Source: Faecalispora anaeroviscerum | GTDB lineage: Bacteria; Bacillota; Clostridia; Oscillospirales; Acutalibacteraceae | Direction of reading: 5' to 3' | DNA length: 64,000 bases | NCBI RefSeq assembly: GCF_947568225.1 | Contig: NZ_CANOOQ010000001.1 | Location: 2,728,001 to 2,792,000 of the forward strand | Shown: positions 17,203-25,862 of the stretch, piece by piece | Numbering within the stretch: position 1 is the first letter of the stretch | How the letters are laid out: every line of letters starts with the position of its first letter | Program-made: the position numbers and the translations under genes | Notes under the pieces: model-generated | Told to the model about the DNA's origin: nothing | Seen by the model: only the letters and a program-made list of their open reading frames with translations | Database searches by the model: none

Positions 17203-18558
17203 ATGGAGCGTACGATGAACGGCCAAGAGGGCCGGGAGCGGGAGCAAAAGCGCAACGCGGTGTACCGGTGGGTTGCCGCCGGGCTGGGAGCGGCAAGCAT
17301 TTTGTCCTTTCTGCTGCCGTATATCACCTTTGTGTTCCGTGGTTTAAACTATACCGTCAGCGGGATTCAGCTGGCGTTTATTAAAGGATTTTGGGTGGTG
17401 GGGCCGCAGCAGAGCGGCCTTGTTACCATTCCGCTGGCGGTGCGTGCCAGTGTTGTGCTGGGCCTGCTTTGTGCAGTAGGCGGGCTGGTGCTGATTTTGC
17501 TGCGCAAAAAAACCGTTGTGGCCGGGCTGCTGTTTTTACTGTCCGGTATTTCTCCGCTGCTGGTGATGGCGGCCTCCGGCGCGATTCAGACTGCGGTGAC
17601 AGAGCTGAATGTCAGCCAGATTGAAATGCGCTTTCTGTGGCCCTTTTTCTGCACGCTGCTGGGCGGGTTTCTCTCGTCTATTCTGGCGTTGCGCACGCAG
17701 GGGACAGAGCGGCTCGCAGAATCGGTGTTTCAGGTGTTTGCCTGCGTCTCCATCGGTTCTGTGATCCTGTTGACCATTTACATTATTTCCGCCGGTTTGC
17801 CCGCCATTCTTCAGATCGGCGCCGTACCGTTTCTGTTCGGAGAAAGCTGGAAGCCTGCGTCTGATATTTTTGGCATCCTGCCGATGATTCTTTCGTCGAT
17901 TGCCGGTACGGCGGGGGCGATTGTCATCGGTGTGCCGGTCGGAATTCTGACAGCGGTGTTCCTGTCTGAAACAGCAAGCCCGCGTTTGGCTATGCTGGTG
18001 CGCCCCGCCGTGGAGCTGCTGGCGGGCATCCCGTCGGTGATTTATGGATTTTTCGGAATGCTCGTGATCGTTCCGGCAATCCGGAATCTATTGCCGGAGC
18101 ATACCATCGGCGACAGCTTGCTTGCGGTCATCCTGATTCTGGCGGTAATGATTCTGCCGACCATCGTCAGCGTGACCGAAACCTCCCTGCGTGCGGTGCC
18201 GTCCGCTTTCCGGGAGGCTTCTCTGGCGCTGGGTGCCACGCAGACCGAAACCATTTTCAAGGTAACGATCCCGGCGGCGAAATCCGGTATTCTGGCGGGC
18301 GTGATTCTGGGTGTGGGGCGTGCCATCGGAGAGACGATGGCGGTTATCATGGTGGCCGGCAACGTGGCAAATATGCCGTCCTTGCTCGGTACGGTTCGCC
18401 TGCTCACCACCGGCATCGCAATGGAAATGTCTTATGCGTCGGGTTTGCACCGGGAGGCGCTGTTCGCCATCGGGCTGGTGCTGTTTGTGTTCATCATGAT
18501 CGTCAACCTGTTGTTTAACTACATTTCGAAGAAGGGGGTGCAGATTCATGCCGAATAA
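17203..18558 (+). CDS. pstC: Phosphate ABC transporter permease PstC with extra N-terminal membrane domain
   Basis: 451 residues, about 150 longer than usual PstC. The C-terminal 290 residues are standard: six helices and the cytoplasmic EAA-like loop (FREASLALGATQTETI, about residues 340-355), plus LLAGIPSVIYGFFGM. The first ~160 residues form an additional domain with four hydrophobic segments (about 25-45, 80-100, 107-128, 145-163) of no recognised family. The frame is continuous, so this is a fusion, not two genes. It overlaps pstA by 11 bases. Confidence 0.92.
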   Translation: MERTMNGQEGREREQKRNAVYRWVAAGLGAASILSFLLPYITFVFRGLNYTVSGIQLAFIKGFWVVGPQQSGLVTIPLAVRASVVLGLLCAVGGLVLILLRKKTVVAGLLFLLSGISPLLVMAASGAIQTAVTELNVSQIEMRFLWPFFCTLLGGFLSSILALRTQGTERLAESVFQVFACVSIGSVILLTIYIISAGLPAILQIGAVPFLFGESWKPASDIFGILPMILSSIAGTAGAIVIGVPVGILTAVFLSETASPRLAMLVRPAVELLAGIPSVIYGFFGMLVIVPAIRNLLPEHTIGDSLLAVILILAVMILPTIVSVTETSLRAVPSAFREASLALGATQTETIFKVTIPAAKSGILAGVILGVGRAIGETMAVIMVAGNVANMPSLLGTVRLLTTGIAMEMSYASGLHREALFAIGLVLFVFIMIVNLLFNYISKKGVQIHAE

Positions 18559-19480
18559 ATCCGGGGTACTGGAGCAGAGCGCTCCGAATGCGAATTTTGT
18601 CATGGAAGGCAAATCCCTTTACAATCGCCGCCCGAAGCCGATGGACGTTGTATTGAAGCTGCTGATCAACGGGTCAGCTTTTCTGTGCGTGGTGGTTCTG
18701 GTCGGCATTCTGGGCTATATTCTGGTCAACGGCGTAAGTTATATCAGCTGGCAGTTCCTTTCCACCCCGTATTCCGAAACGAAGGCGAATTTAAAGGGCA
18801 TTTTGCCCATGATTATTAATACGCTGTACATTGTCGTGATTACCCTTCTGATTTCTGCACCAATCGGCATCTGCTCTGCGATTTATCTCACGCAGTACGC
18901 AAAGCAGGGCAGACTTGTAAAGGCAATACGCTTTGCAACTGAGATTCTCTCTGGAATTCCCTCCATTTTGTTTGGATTATTTGGGTATACCGTATTTTGC
19001 ATCCTGTTCCGGCTGCAAATTTCGATTCTGGCCGGCTGCCTGACCATGACGCTGTGCATTCTGCCCACGATTGTGCGCACGACGGAGGAATCGCTGCTTT
19101 CCGTTCCGTCCTCCTATAAAGAAGGTGCGTTCGCACTCGGCGCGGGCAAGCTGCGCGTGGTTCTCGGCATTGTGCTGCCGTGCGCCATGCCCGGTGTGCT
19201 GACGGCGGTCATTCTCGCCATGGGGCGCATTGTCGGCGAGTCCGCCGCTCTGCTGTTTACCTCCGGCCTCGCATACCAGATGCCCAAGGGCTTTTTCCAG
19301 CAGATTTTCAGCAGCGGCCGCACGCTGACCCTGCACCTGTACCAAACCGCCAGAGAGGCGACTACGCCCGACGCTATGAACATTGCCTTTGCCACCGCGT
19401 CGGTTTTGCTGATTCTGGTATTTCTGCTCAACCGCTTAGCGGGGCTGCTATCGAGAACCCTGCGGAAAGGAACCGAATAA
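18548..19480 (+). CDS. pstA: Phosphate ABC transporter permease PstA
   Basis: 310 residues, six predicted helices. TEILSGIPSILFGLFGY (about residues 135-151) and the EAA-loop YKEGAFALGAGKLR (about 190-203) identify the second phosphate permease. The ATG at 18548 lies within the end of pstC after a GGGGG ribosome site, so translation is coupled. The stop is followed 4 bases later by pstB. Confidence 0.94.
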   Translation: MPNKSGVLEQSAPNANFVMEGKSLYNRRPKPMDVVLKLLINGSAFLCVVVLVGILGYILVNGVSYISWQFLSTPYSETKANLKGILPMIINTLYIVVITLLISAPIGICSAIYLTQYAKQGRLVKAIRFATEILSGIPSILFGLFGYTVFCILFRLQISILAGCLTMTLCILPTIVRTTEESLLSVPSSYKEGAFALGAGKLRVVLGIVLPCAMPGVLTAVILAMGRIVGESAALLFTSGLAYQMPKGFFQQIFSSGRTLTLHLYQTAREATTPDAMNIAFATASVLLILVFLLNRLAGLLSRTLRKGTE

Positions 19481-19483
19481 TTT

Positions 19484-20239
19484 ATGGCAACTAAAATTTC
19501 GATTCAGAATTTGAATTTGTTTTATAACGATTTTCAGGCGCTGCACAGCATATCGCTTGAAGTTCCTGAAAACCAGATCACGGCGTTTATCGGGCCGTCC
19601 GGCTGCGGAAAATCCACCTGCCTGAAAACGCTCAACCGTATGAACGACATGGTGACCGGCTGCCGCATTGAAGGCAAGGTCACGATCGACGGAGAGGATA
19701 TTTACGACCCCCGCACCGATGTGAACCTCCTGCGCCGCCGCGCCGGCATGGTGTTTCAAAAGCCGAACCCGTTCCCCATGAGCGTATATGATAATATTGC
19801 CTACGGCCCGCGCGTTCATGGAATTAAGAACAAGAGCGAACTTGACCAGATCGTGGAGGAATCGCTCCGGAGTGCCGCCTTATGGGACGAAGTGAAGGAT
19901 CGCCTGAAAAAGTCTGCCCTGGGCCTTTCCGGCGGGCAGCAGCAGCGTCTGTGTATTGCCCGCGCACTTGCGGTAGACCCCGATGTTTTGCTGATGGATG
20001 AGCCCACCAGCGCGCTCGACCCAATCTCCACGCAGAAAATTGAGGATCTGCTCGATGAGCTGCGCGGCAAGTATACCGTAATTATTGTGACCCACAACAT
20101 GCAGCAGGCCGCGCGTATTTCAGACCGAACGGCTTTTTTTCTGCTGGGCGAGGTAGTGGAGTTCACCGAAACCAAGGTAATGTTCGAGCAGCCCAAGGAT
20201 GAGCGCACGGAGCGCTATATTACGGGCAGATTCGGTTGA
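19484..20239 (+). CDS. pstB: Phosphate ABC transporter ATP-binding protein
   Basis: 251 residues. Walker A GPSGCGKST (about residues 37-45), signature LSGGQQQRLCIARAL, Walker B DVLLMDEPTSALDP, and the switch His in VTHNMQQA. The PstB-typical FQKPNPFPMSVYDNIAYGPR segment is present. Length is normal. It energises PstCA. Confidence 0.96.
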   Translation: MATKISIQNLNLFYNDFQALHSISLEVPENQITAFIGPSGCGKSTCLKTLNRMNDMVTGCRIEGKVTIDGEDIYDPRTDVNLLRRRAGMVFQKPNPFPMSVYDNIAYGPRVHGIKNKSELDQIVEESLRSAALWDEVKDRLKKSALGLSGGQQQRLCIARALAVDPDVLLMDEPTSALDPISTQKIEDLLDELRGKYTVIIVTHNMQQAARISDRTAFFLLGEVVEFTETKVMFEQPKDERTERYITGRFG

Positions 20240-20308
20240 TTTTTCCAGGCTGGTCTGATACTATAAAAAGACAAGCGCCGGCGGCCTGCGGCGGAAAGAG
20301 AGGAACAG

Positions 20309-20971
20309 ATGGCGAGAAAAATGTTTGAGCGCGAGCTTCAGGAGCTTGCACAGGAAATGATCTCTATGGGGAACGACGTGGACGGCCGCCTGCTCGAAAC
20401 GATTGAGGCCCTGCGTACGTTGAATTTGGAAAAAGCACGGCAGGTGGCGCAGAGCGATGACCAGATTGATATTCAGGAGCATCAGATCGAAAAGAATTGC
20501 CTGAACCTGATTGCACTGCAGCAGCCGATTGCGGGTGATCTGCGCATGATTGCGGCGTGCCTGAAAATTCTGACGGATATGGAGCGCGTGGCAGACCAGT
20601 GCGCCGATATTTGCGACATTGTCGCGGGCGGCGATTTCAACGGCAACAGCCTGGCGCAGTCGCACGTGGTGCGCATGCTGGAGGAGGCGCGCGGTATGTT
20701 CCGCCGCTCAATCGACGTGTTCATTTCCCGCGATGTCAAGGAGGCCGAAGCGATCTGCCAGTACGACGACATTATCGATTCCATGTTTTCCAAAATCATT
20801 CTGGAGGTCTGCGACATCATTACACAGAATCCCCGGAATGTGATGTGTGAAGTCGATTTGATTTTTATTACGAAATACATTGAGCGCACGGCGGATCACG
20901 CCACAAATATCGCCGAATGGGTGATCTACATTGAAAACGGCGTACACCCCGAGCTGAACCAAAAAATATAA
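20309..20971 (+). CDS. phoU: Phosphate signalling protein PhoU
   Basis: 220 residues, two repeats of a three-helix bundle with the metal-binding E/D-rich motifs (for example TDMERVADQCADI about 90-102 and KYIERTADHATNIAEW near the C-terminus). PhoU links the Pst transporter to the PhoR kinase and represses the regulon when phosphate is plentiful. Its place, directly after pstB and before phoP, is canonical. Confidence 0.95.
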   Translation: MARKMFERELQELAQEMISMGNDVDGRLLETIEALRTLNLEKARQVAQSDDQIDIQEHQIEKNCLNLIALQQPIAGDLRMIAACLKILTDMERVADQCADICDIVAGGDFNGNSLAQSHVVRMLEEARGMFRRSIDVFISRDVKEAEAICQYDDIIDSMFSKIILEVCDIITQNPRNVMCEVDLIFITKYIERTADHATNIAEWVIYIENGVHPELNQKI

Positions 20972-21000
20972 TACAAATTTGCGGAGAACAAATTTAACAT

Positions 21001-21033
21001 GGCATTCTCCCCGCCGCAGGCGGGGAGAATGCC
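21001..21033 (+). terminator. Perfect 15-bp hairpin between phoU and phoP
   Basis: GGCATTCTCCCCGCC (21001-21015), 3-base loop, exact complement to 21033, then ATTTTTTG ten bases on. It may end or reduce transcription entering phoP. Confidence 0.7.
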
Positions 21034-21078
21034 TGACCGGATTTTTTGCTAAAGAGATGATCGAGAGGAGAAAAAGGA

Positions 21079-21777
21079 ATGGCGCTGGTTTATATTGCCG
21101 ACGACGAACCGAATATACGCAGGCTGGTGGCTTTCGGCCTGAAGGACGCGGGGTATGAGAGCGCGGAATTTGCGGACGGAACCTCTCTTCTGGCGGCGGT
21201 GCGGCAAAAGCGGCCCGACGCCGTGATTCTGGATTGGATGATGCCGCCGCCGGACGGGCTGGCGGTATGCCGTATTTTGCGGGAAAGCCCCGAGGGCAAG
21301 CATCTGCCAATTCTGATGCTGACCGCCAAGGGCGAGGAATTTGACCGCGTGCTGGGGCTGGAGATTGGCGCGGATGACTATATCGTAAAGCCGTTCAGCA
21401 TGAAAGAGCTGGCGGCTCGTGTGCGGGCCGTTCTGCGCCGCAGCGAGCGCGCGGCGCAGAACACGGAGGAAGAGGTGATCACCGGCGGCGGCCTGACGGT
21501 AGATATCGCCCGCCATACGGTGACGAAAAACGGCGAGCTGCGCGAGCTGACGGCAAAGGAGTTCGACCTTCTTGTCATGCTGATGCGCCACCGCGGCCGG
21601 GTAATGACGCGCGATGCCCTGCTCGACAAGGTGTGGGGCGTGGAATACTATGGAGATACCCGCACGGTAGATGTTCACGTTCGCTACCTGCGGCAGAAAA
21701 TAGAAGAAGACCCCGAATCCCCCCGCCTGGTGCAGACAGTGCGCGGCGTCGGGTATAAATTCACGGAGCAGGAATAA
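21079..21777 (+). CDS. phoP: Response regulator of the OmpR/PhoB family (phosphate regulon)
   Basis: 232 residues. Receiver domain with acidic pocket DDE (about residues 9-11), phospho-acceptor Asp in VILDWMMPPPDG (about 53), Thr in MLTAKG and Lys in VKPFSM. The C-terminal winged helix includes LTAKEFDLLVMLMRHRGRV and the DNA-recognition region VDVHVRYLRQKIE. Its position after pstSCAB-phoU assigns it to phosphate control; the matching kinase phoR lies 1.5 kb downstream. Confidence 0.93.
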   Translation: MALVYIADDEPNIRRLVAFGLKDAGYESAEFADGTSLLAAVRQKRPDAVILDWMMPPPDGLAVCRILRESPEGKHLPILMLTAKGEEFDRVLGLEIGADDYIVKPFSMKELAARVRAVLRRSERAAQNTEEEVITGGGLTVDIARHTVTKNGELRELTAKEFDLLVMLMRHRGRVMTRDALLDKVWGVEYYGDTRTVDVHVRYLRQKIEEDPESPRLVQTVRGVGYKFTEQE

Positions 21778-21785
21778 ACGACAAA

Positions 21786-21822
21786 CGCCCGGTAAATCCT
21801 TTGACGTAAGATTTACCGGGCG
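21786..21822. terminator. Terminator between phoP and convergent niaX
   Basis: CGCCCGGTAAATC (21786-21798) pairs exactly with 21810-21822; plus-strand exit is AGGTATTTTGTTTT. Confidence 0.85.
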
Positions 21823-21850
21823 AGGTATTTTGTTTTGCGGGTAATTTGTC

Positions 21851-22441
21851 TTACAGCGCCGTACGCTTCTGCGCAGGGGCGCTGGGGGCGCTTACGGGAA
21901 TCTGGATGATACGGCTGACGGGCTTCCACACGACCAGTGCGATGCCAAAATCGATCATGCTGTGTACGATGGTACCCACGCCGACCATCACAAGGACGGA
22001 GAACGCAAAGCCTTTGTTGTAGAAGCCGCTGTTCAGCATTCCGCCAAAATAGAACATTGTGACAACGAGCGCCTCACAAATGGCATGAACCACAGCCAGA
22101 ATCGAGCTGAACAGCACGGTTGTTCCGGGCCGCAAAAGAACGTTCGGGTACTTTTTCAGAATCAGGCAGCCAACGGCCACAAAGCCGAGGTGGCTCAGCG
22201 CGCGCAGCGCGATCACCGGCGGCAGGCCCGCAAAGAAAAAGCCAATACTGGTGCCGAGCGTAACCGCCACCGCCACCGGGGGCGAGATAAACAGCGCGAT
22301 GAAAATCGCCACGTGGCTGGCCAGTGTAAAGGACATGGGCTCCAGTACGATTTTAGGCGCAAACATGGGAATGACAATCCCCACTGCGCACAGCAGCGCC
22401 GCAATCACCATCGTCAGAATTTTTTGATTTGTTTGTTTCAT
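21851..22441 (-). CDS. niaX: Predicted niacin ECF transporter substrate-binding (S) component
   Basis: 196 residues, about six hydrophobic segments, with the small-integral-membrane S-component look (LTMVIAALLCAVGIVIPMFAPKI at the N-terminus). ATG 22441 is preceded by GAGGTG. Assignment as NiaX rests on context: it is directly downstream of NiaR and a NiaR-like site lies in its leader; NiaX-NiaR pairing is established for Firmicutes. It would need the shared energising module EcfA/A'/T, not in this window. Other vitamin specificities cannot be excluded from sequence alone. Confidence 0.8.
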   Translation of the reverse strand: MKQTNQKILTMVIAALLCAVGIVIPMFAPKIVLEPMSFTLASHVAIFIALFISPPVAVAVTLGTSIGFFFAGLPPVIALRALSHLGFVAVGCLILKKYPNVLLRPGTTVLFSSILAVVHAICEALVVTMFYFGGMLNSGFYNKGFAFSVLVMVGVGTIVHSMIDFGIALVVWKPVSRIIQIPVSAPSAPAQKRTAL

Positions 22442-22558
22442 CTCAATCACCTCAAGAGTTTCATCATAGCAATGCCGCTATTAAGTGCTTTGGGTTACTT
22501 CCCCCAACCAGTGAAAGTAATAAATCATGTAAAATGAAATCAGCGACTATTAGCTTTA

Positions 22559-22575
22559 CATGTGTCTTGACAGTA
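22559..22575. promoter_or_regulatory. Candidate NiaR operator upstream of niaX
   Basis: The core GTGTCTTGACA (22562-22572) corresponds to the TGTCTTGACA-type NiaR motif known from Bacillus and clostridia (from memory). The same core occurs in inverse orientation in the hairpin 22591-22614, giving two sites about 30 bases apart. Confidence 0.55.
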
Positions 22576-22590
22576 TTGTAGAACAAAAAA

Positions 22591-22614
22591 GCGAAGGTGT
22601 CAAGACACCTTCGC
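22591..22614 (-). terminator. niaR terminator that also contains a NiaR-like core
   Basis: GCGAAGGTGTC (22591-22601), AA, then the exact complement to 22614. On the minus strand it is followed by TTTTTTG, a textbook terminator for niaR (stop at 22640). Its loop and upper stem read GTGTCTTGACA, the operator core. Confidence 0.8.
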
Positions 22615-22639
22615 GAAAATTTTATTTCCATTTGTATAA

Positions 22640-23170
22640 TCAGTCAAATTCTCTCTGCTCCAGCAAATAGCCCCGCTGCGTCAGTGCGGCCAGTGTGTGG
22701 TCACGGTCCTGTAAACTGGAAAACGCGACGGTATGCAGGTGGATGCCCCCGGTTAAATCTGAAAGCGGGGCAGAGTTGCTGGCGTTCAGGCGCTCCAGAA
22801 AATCCTCAATATCATGGCGCGAGCCAATGCGCAGCTGCCCGCTCAGCTGCCCGTAAACGGCATGCTCTACTGTTACGTCCAGTACCCGGCCGCCGTTGTC
22901 CACAATCGTGGTCAGCTCATCCTCCATCTGGCTGCCGTTATGGCGGCAGGCAATGATGACGCGGTATTCTCCGGCAGGAACGTCGGACTCCAATACATAG
23001 CCCCGGGGTGTAGCCGCTATTTTCTCATTGGCGGCGCGCAGCAGGGCAATATCTCCAACAATGATCTGCCGGCTGACCTGAAACTGCCGGGCGATGGCCC
23101 CGGCGCTGACCGGCTGGCGGCTCTGCTGTAAAAGCTGAAGAATTTTTTCACGTCGTTCGGCTGAGGTCAT
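22640..23170 (-). CDS. niaR: Niacin-responsive transcriptional repressor
   Basis: 176 residues from ATG 23170 (MTSAERREKILQLL), matching the family length of 170-180; a longer in-frame extension upstream has poor coding character. N-terminal winged helix (IARQFQVSRQIIVGDIALLR, about 28-47) and C-terminal 3H domain with its His-containing motifs (IIACRHN, VTVEHAVYGQL, GGIHLHT). NiaR senses nicotinic acid and represses niacin uptake/NAD synthesis genes. niaX follows on the same strand. Confidence 0.92.
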   Translation of the reverse strand: MTSAERREKILQLLQQSRQPVSAGAIARQFQVSRQIIVGDIALLRAANEKIAATPRGYVLESDVPAGEYRVIIACRHNGSQMEDELTTIVDNGGRVLDVTVEHAVYGQLSGQLRIGSRHDIEDFLERLNASNSAPLSDLTGGIHLHTVAFSSLQDRDHTLAALTQRGYLLEQREFD

Positions 23171-23296
23171 TGGTCTTTGGCACCCTTTCTCATGGTCATT
23201 TGCAGATCGTTGTACAGCAATGAAAACTCTTATTATCATAGCATATTTTCTGGAAAAGTGATATGCTTTTCCCAACAGAAAAGGAGGGATTTGCGG

Positions 23297-25102
23297 GTGA
23301 AACAGAAAAAACGCATCCGTATCCATCTATTGAATGGCTCTGTCAAGCAGAGGCTGATGCTGTCGAGCGCGATCATCCTCTGCGCGGGCTTTTTCCTGGC
23401 GTTTGCGCTCGTGGCACTGCTGGTGCAGAAGCAGTATCAGGAGGAGTTTACGAAGCGGCTCGATGTTTCTTTGGCAATCATGGAGACGCAGGGCAGCAAA
23501 ATCTGGGAGAATCCCCAGAAATACGCCCGGGACGAAAGCGACCGCCTGTCGGCTGTGGGGCAGCAGATCCGTATTACCGTACTCGATTCAAAAGGGAATG
23601 TGCTGGGGGACAGCGAGCAGCCGGGGAATGTGGATGACGACACCATCAAAGGCAATCACTTGAACCGGCCGGAGATTGTCGCGGCGGCGAAATCGGGGCG
23701 CGGGTACGATGTGCGTCTTTCCGAAAATCGTGGCGAGCGTTTTTATTATGCGGCGGTTCAGCTGGCGGGGCAAGGGTATTTGCGCGCGGCGCTTTCGATT
23801 GCGGATCTGGACCGTGTGACGGGGAAATTCTGGGTCGGCTCTCTGCTCAGTTTGCTGCTGGGCCTGATCCTGATCTGCACGGTTACCTGGTTTATGGCAG
23901 ATCGCTTCACCCTGCCCATCCGGAATTTAACGAAAGTGGCGCGGCGTATTTCAGAAGGCGACCTTTCGGGGCGCATGCAGGGGCAGTATACTGGTGAAAT
24001 TGGAGATCTGACCCATTCGTTTAATGTGATGGCGGAAAGCACCGAGCGGGCCGTGCTTCAGACACAGAAAAAGCAGGAGCAGCTGGAAGGCGTGCTTCAG
24101 GGGATGGATGACGGCGTGCTGTGCATTGACCGCGAGAATCGGATCGTGTTTCTCAACCAGCGCGCGCGTGAGCTGCTGAATGCCCGAGACCTGAAGGAGG
24201 GTGGAGTTCTGGACGGAAGCCTTCTCATCCGCCAGCTTGCCGACCAAATGCGCAGTGCCGAAAAGCAGGGGGAGCAAGAGGACGTGCGCCGCGTAACGCT
24301 GACGACCGGCGGCCCGAAGGAACAGCAGTATACCGTGTATATCGCTCCGATCCCCGGCAAGCGGGAGGACGGCGAGGTGGTGGCGGTAATAGCCGATGTG
24401 ACCCGCATGCGCCGGCTGGAACAGCTGCGCAGCGAGTTTGTAGCCAACGTGACCCATGAGCTGAAAACACCGCTGACCTCGATTCGCGGGAGTATCGAGC
24501 TTTTGCGCAGTGGAGACCGGGATGAAGAAACCCGCCGGTATTTTTACGATGTACTGGATATTGAGGCAGAGCGCCTGCACCACCTGATCGACGATATGCT
24601 GGTGCTTTCACAGATTGAAAACGCCAAAGACGATCCTTCGGCACGCCGCTGCAATTTACAGGAGGAGCTGACAGCCACCGTAGAGCGGCTGCGCACCGTG
24701 GCCGAAAAGACTTCGGTTGTGCTGGAGCTGGACGCAGACCCTTCGCTGTATTGCGACTGTTCTCCCACACGCATTGGCCAGTTGTTCGGTAATTTAATCG
24801 AAAATGCGATTAAGTACAACGTCCCGCAAGGTACGGTAACGGTCACGGCCCGGCAGCAGCGGCATATGGCAATTGTGCGGGTGCGTGATACGGGAATTGG
24901 GATTGCCCCGGAGCATTTGGATCGGCTGTTTGAACGGTTCTACCGGGTCGACACAAGCCGTTCGCGCGAAATCGGCGGCACGGGCCTGGGCCTTTCCATC
25001 GTAAAGCATCTGGCGGCGCTGTACCACGGTGAGGTAAGTGTGGAGAGCGAAGTCGGCAAGGGCAGCACGTTTACGGTTCGTTTGCCGCTGTCTGCGGAAT
25101 GA
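23297..25102 (+). CDS. phoR: Sensor histidine kinase, PhoR-type
   Basis: 601 residues from GTG 23297 (AAGGAGGG nine bases upstream). TM1 about 21-43, an extracellular PAS-like domain, TM2 about 180-200, HAMP (FTLPIRNLTKVARRISEGDL), a cytoplasmic PAS (GVLQGMDDGVLCIDRENRIVF), the HisKA motif VANVTHELKTPLTSIRGS with the phospho-accepting His about residue 382, and the ATPase N/G boxes (FGNLIENAIKYN; DTGIGI; GGTGLGLSIVKHLA). It should phosphorylate PhoP. It is separated from phoP by the opposite-strand niaX-niaR pair and has its own ribosome site. Confidence 0.92.
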   Translation: MKQKKRIRIHLLNGSVKQRLMLSSAIILCAGFFLAFALVALLVQKQYQEEFTKRLDVSLAIMETQGSKIWENPQKYARDESDRLSAVGQQIRITVLDSKGNVLGDSEQPGNVDDDTIKGNHLNRPEIVAAAKSGRGYDVRLSENRGERFYYAAVQLAGQGYLRAALSIADLDRVTGKFWVGSLLSLLLGLILICTVTWFMADRFTLPIRNLTKVARRISEGDLSGRMQGQYTGEIGDLTHSFNVMAESTERAVLQTQKKQEQLEGVLQGMDDGVLCIDRENRIVFLNQRARELLNARDLKEGGVLDGSLLIRQLADQMRSAEKQGEQEDVRRVTLTTGGPKEQQYTVYIAPIPGKREDGEVVAVIADVTRMRRLEQLRSEFVANVTHELKTPLTSIRGSIELLRSGDRDEETRRYFYDVLDIEAERLHHLIDDMLVLSQIENAKDDPSARRCNLQEELTATVERLRTVAEKTSVVLELDADPSLYCDCSPTRIGQLFGNLIENAIKYNVPQGTVTVTARQQRHMAIVRVRDTGIGIAPEHLDRLFERFYRVDTSRSREIGGTGLGLSIVKHLAALYHGEVSVESEVGKGSTFTVRLPLSAE

Positions 25103-25390
25103 CGGATTTTTTCCTGTTCGAAGCGCCCGGCTGCTCTTTGCAGAGTAATTTTTTCCTGCTTTTTGCTGCCTGTGTGCGGTTTTTGCAAGTTTACCCTATT
25201 TGGGATTGTGCAAATAATGATAAAATTTAAAAATGAATCTTATTTTTGTGTATTTTTGCAGGAAGCTAGTCTGCCTTCATGCAAAAAACCAACGCAAGCC
25301 GAAGTTTTGATGAAAAGATGATTGGCAAGTGGCAGTGTGACTGCCGGTGTGTGTGCCGGAATGTGAGAAAAAATTGACAGATGGCATAAT

Positions 25391-25434
25391 AAAAAGGCTG
25401 AAACCGGTAAATAGTTACCGGTTTCAGCCTTTTT
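25391..25434. terminator. Perfect 20-bp terminator hairpin
   Basis: Arms 25391-25410 and 25415-25434 pair over 20 bases with a 4-base loop; both exits are A/T runs (AAAAA before, TTTTT after), so it can act in both directions. It lies 290 bases beyond phoR. Confidence 0.85.
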
Positions 25435-25448
25435 GGGGAGGAGTTGTA

Positions 25449-25529
25449 TTGAAAAAGGTACGGCATCCGCCGTGGTCTTATAAACAAATTAAGGGAGATT
25501 TCAAAAAAATCTTTTTTCTTTATTCCTAG
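25449..25529 (+). CDS. Possible 26-residue peptide
   Basis: TTG 25449 lies five bases after GGGGAGGAG and opens MKKVRHPPWSYKQIKGDF then a hydrophobic/basic tail to TAG. The ribosome site is strong but the peptide has no family I know and no promoter is visible after the adjacent terminator. It could equally be a gene stump. Confidence 0.25.
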   Translation: MKKVRHPPWSYKQIKGDFKKIFFLYS

Positions 25530-25561
25530 TATAAACCACTAAATCCAGTAAAGTCAAGAAT

Positions 25562-25578
25562 TTAACAAAAGGTTAATA
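25562..25578 (+). promoter_or_regulatory. Possible second Pho-box-like repeat
   Basis: TTAACA and TTAATA spaced with an 11-base period, as before pstS. It is 285 bases ahead of rlmD, with no gene it clearly serves; chance in AT-rich DNA is quite possible. The 25103-25862 gap otherwise holds only the terminator, the short frame and one hairpin. Confidence 0.2.
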
Positions 25579-25760
25579 ATGAATCTGCTTTTTTCATAAA
25601 TTGCATGGAAAACCGATTTAATATTTATTATGATTGACACATTACATGAGAATATTCAAAAAGGAAAAATATTTTACATAATTTTCTTTTCTTGTATTTG
25701 ACCCGATAAAATGCTAAACTTTTGGAAGAAATACATCTGTTGTGAAAAGATAAAAACAGA

Positions 25761-25793
25761 GATATCTCCCTCACCGAAGTCGGGGGAGATATC
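25761..25793. repeat. Stem-loop before rlmD
   Basis: GATATCTCCC (25761-25770) pairs with GGGAGATATC (25784-25793). No T run. Similar in arms to the hairpin at 7582-7624. Confidence 0.35.
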
Positions 25794-25862
25794 GTAATTA
25801 TAAATCATTTGTTTTTATCAGTGATTTTGGATCAGAGTGAAAAAACGATCGGAGAGAAAACG

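Noticed and set aside
25562..25578. Considered as a firm Pho-box
   Set aside because: Only two imperfect repeats in AT-rich DNA, 285 bases from any gene; kept only as a low-confidence site.
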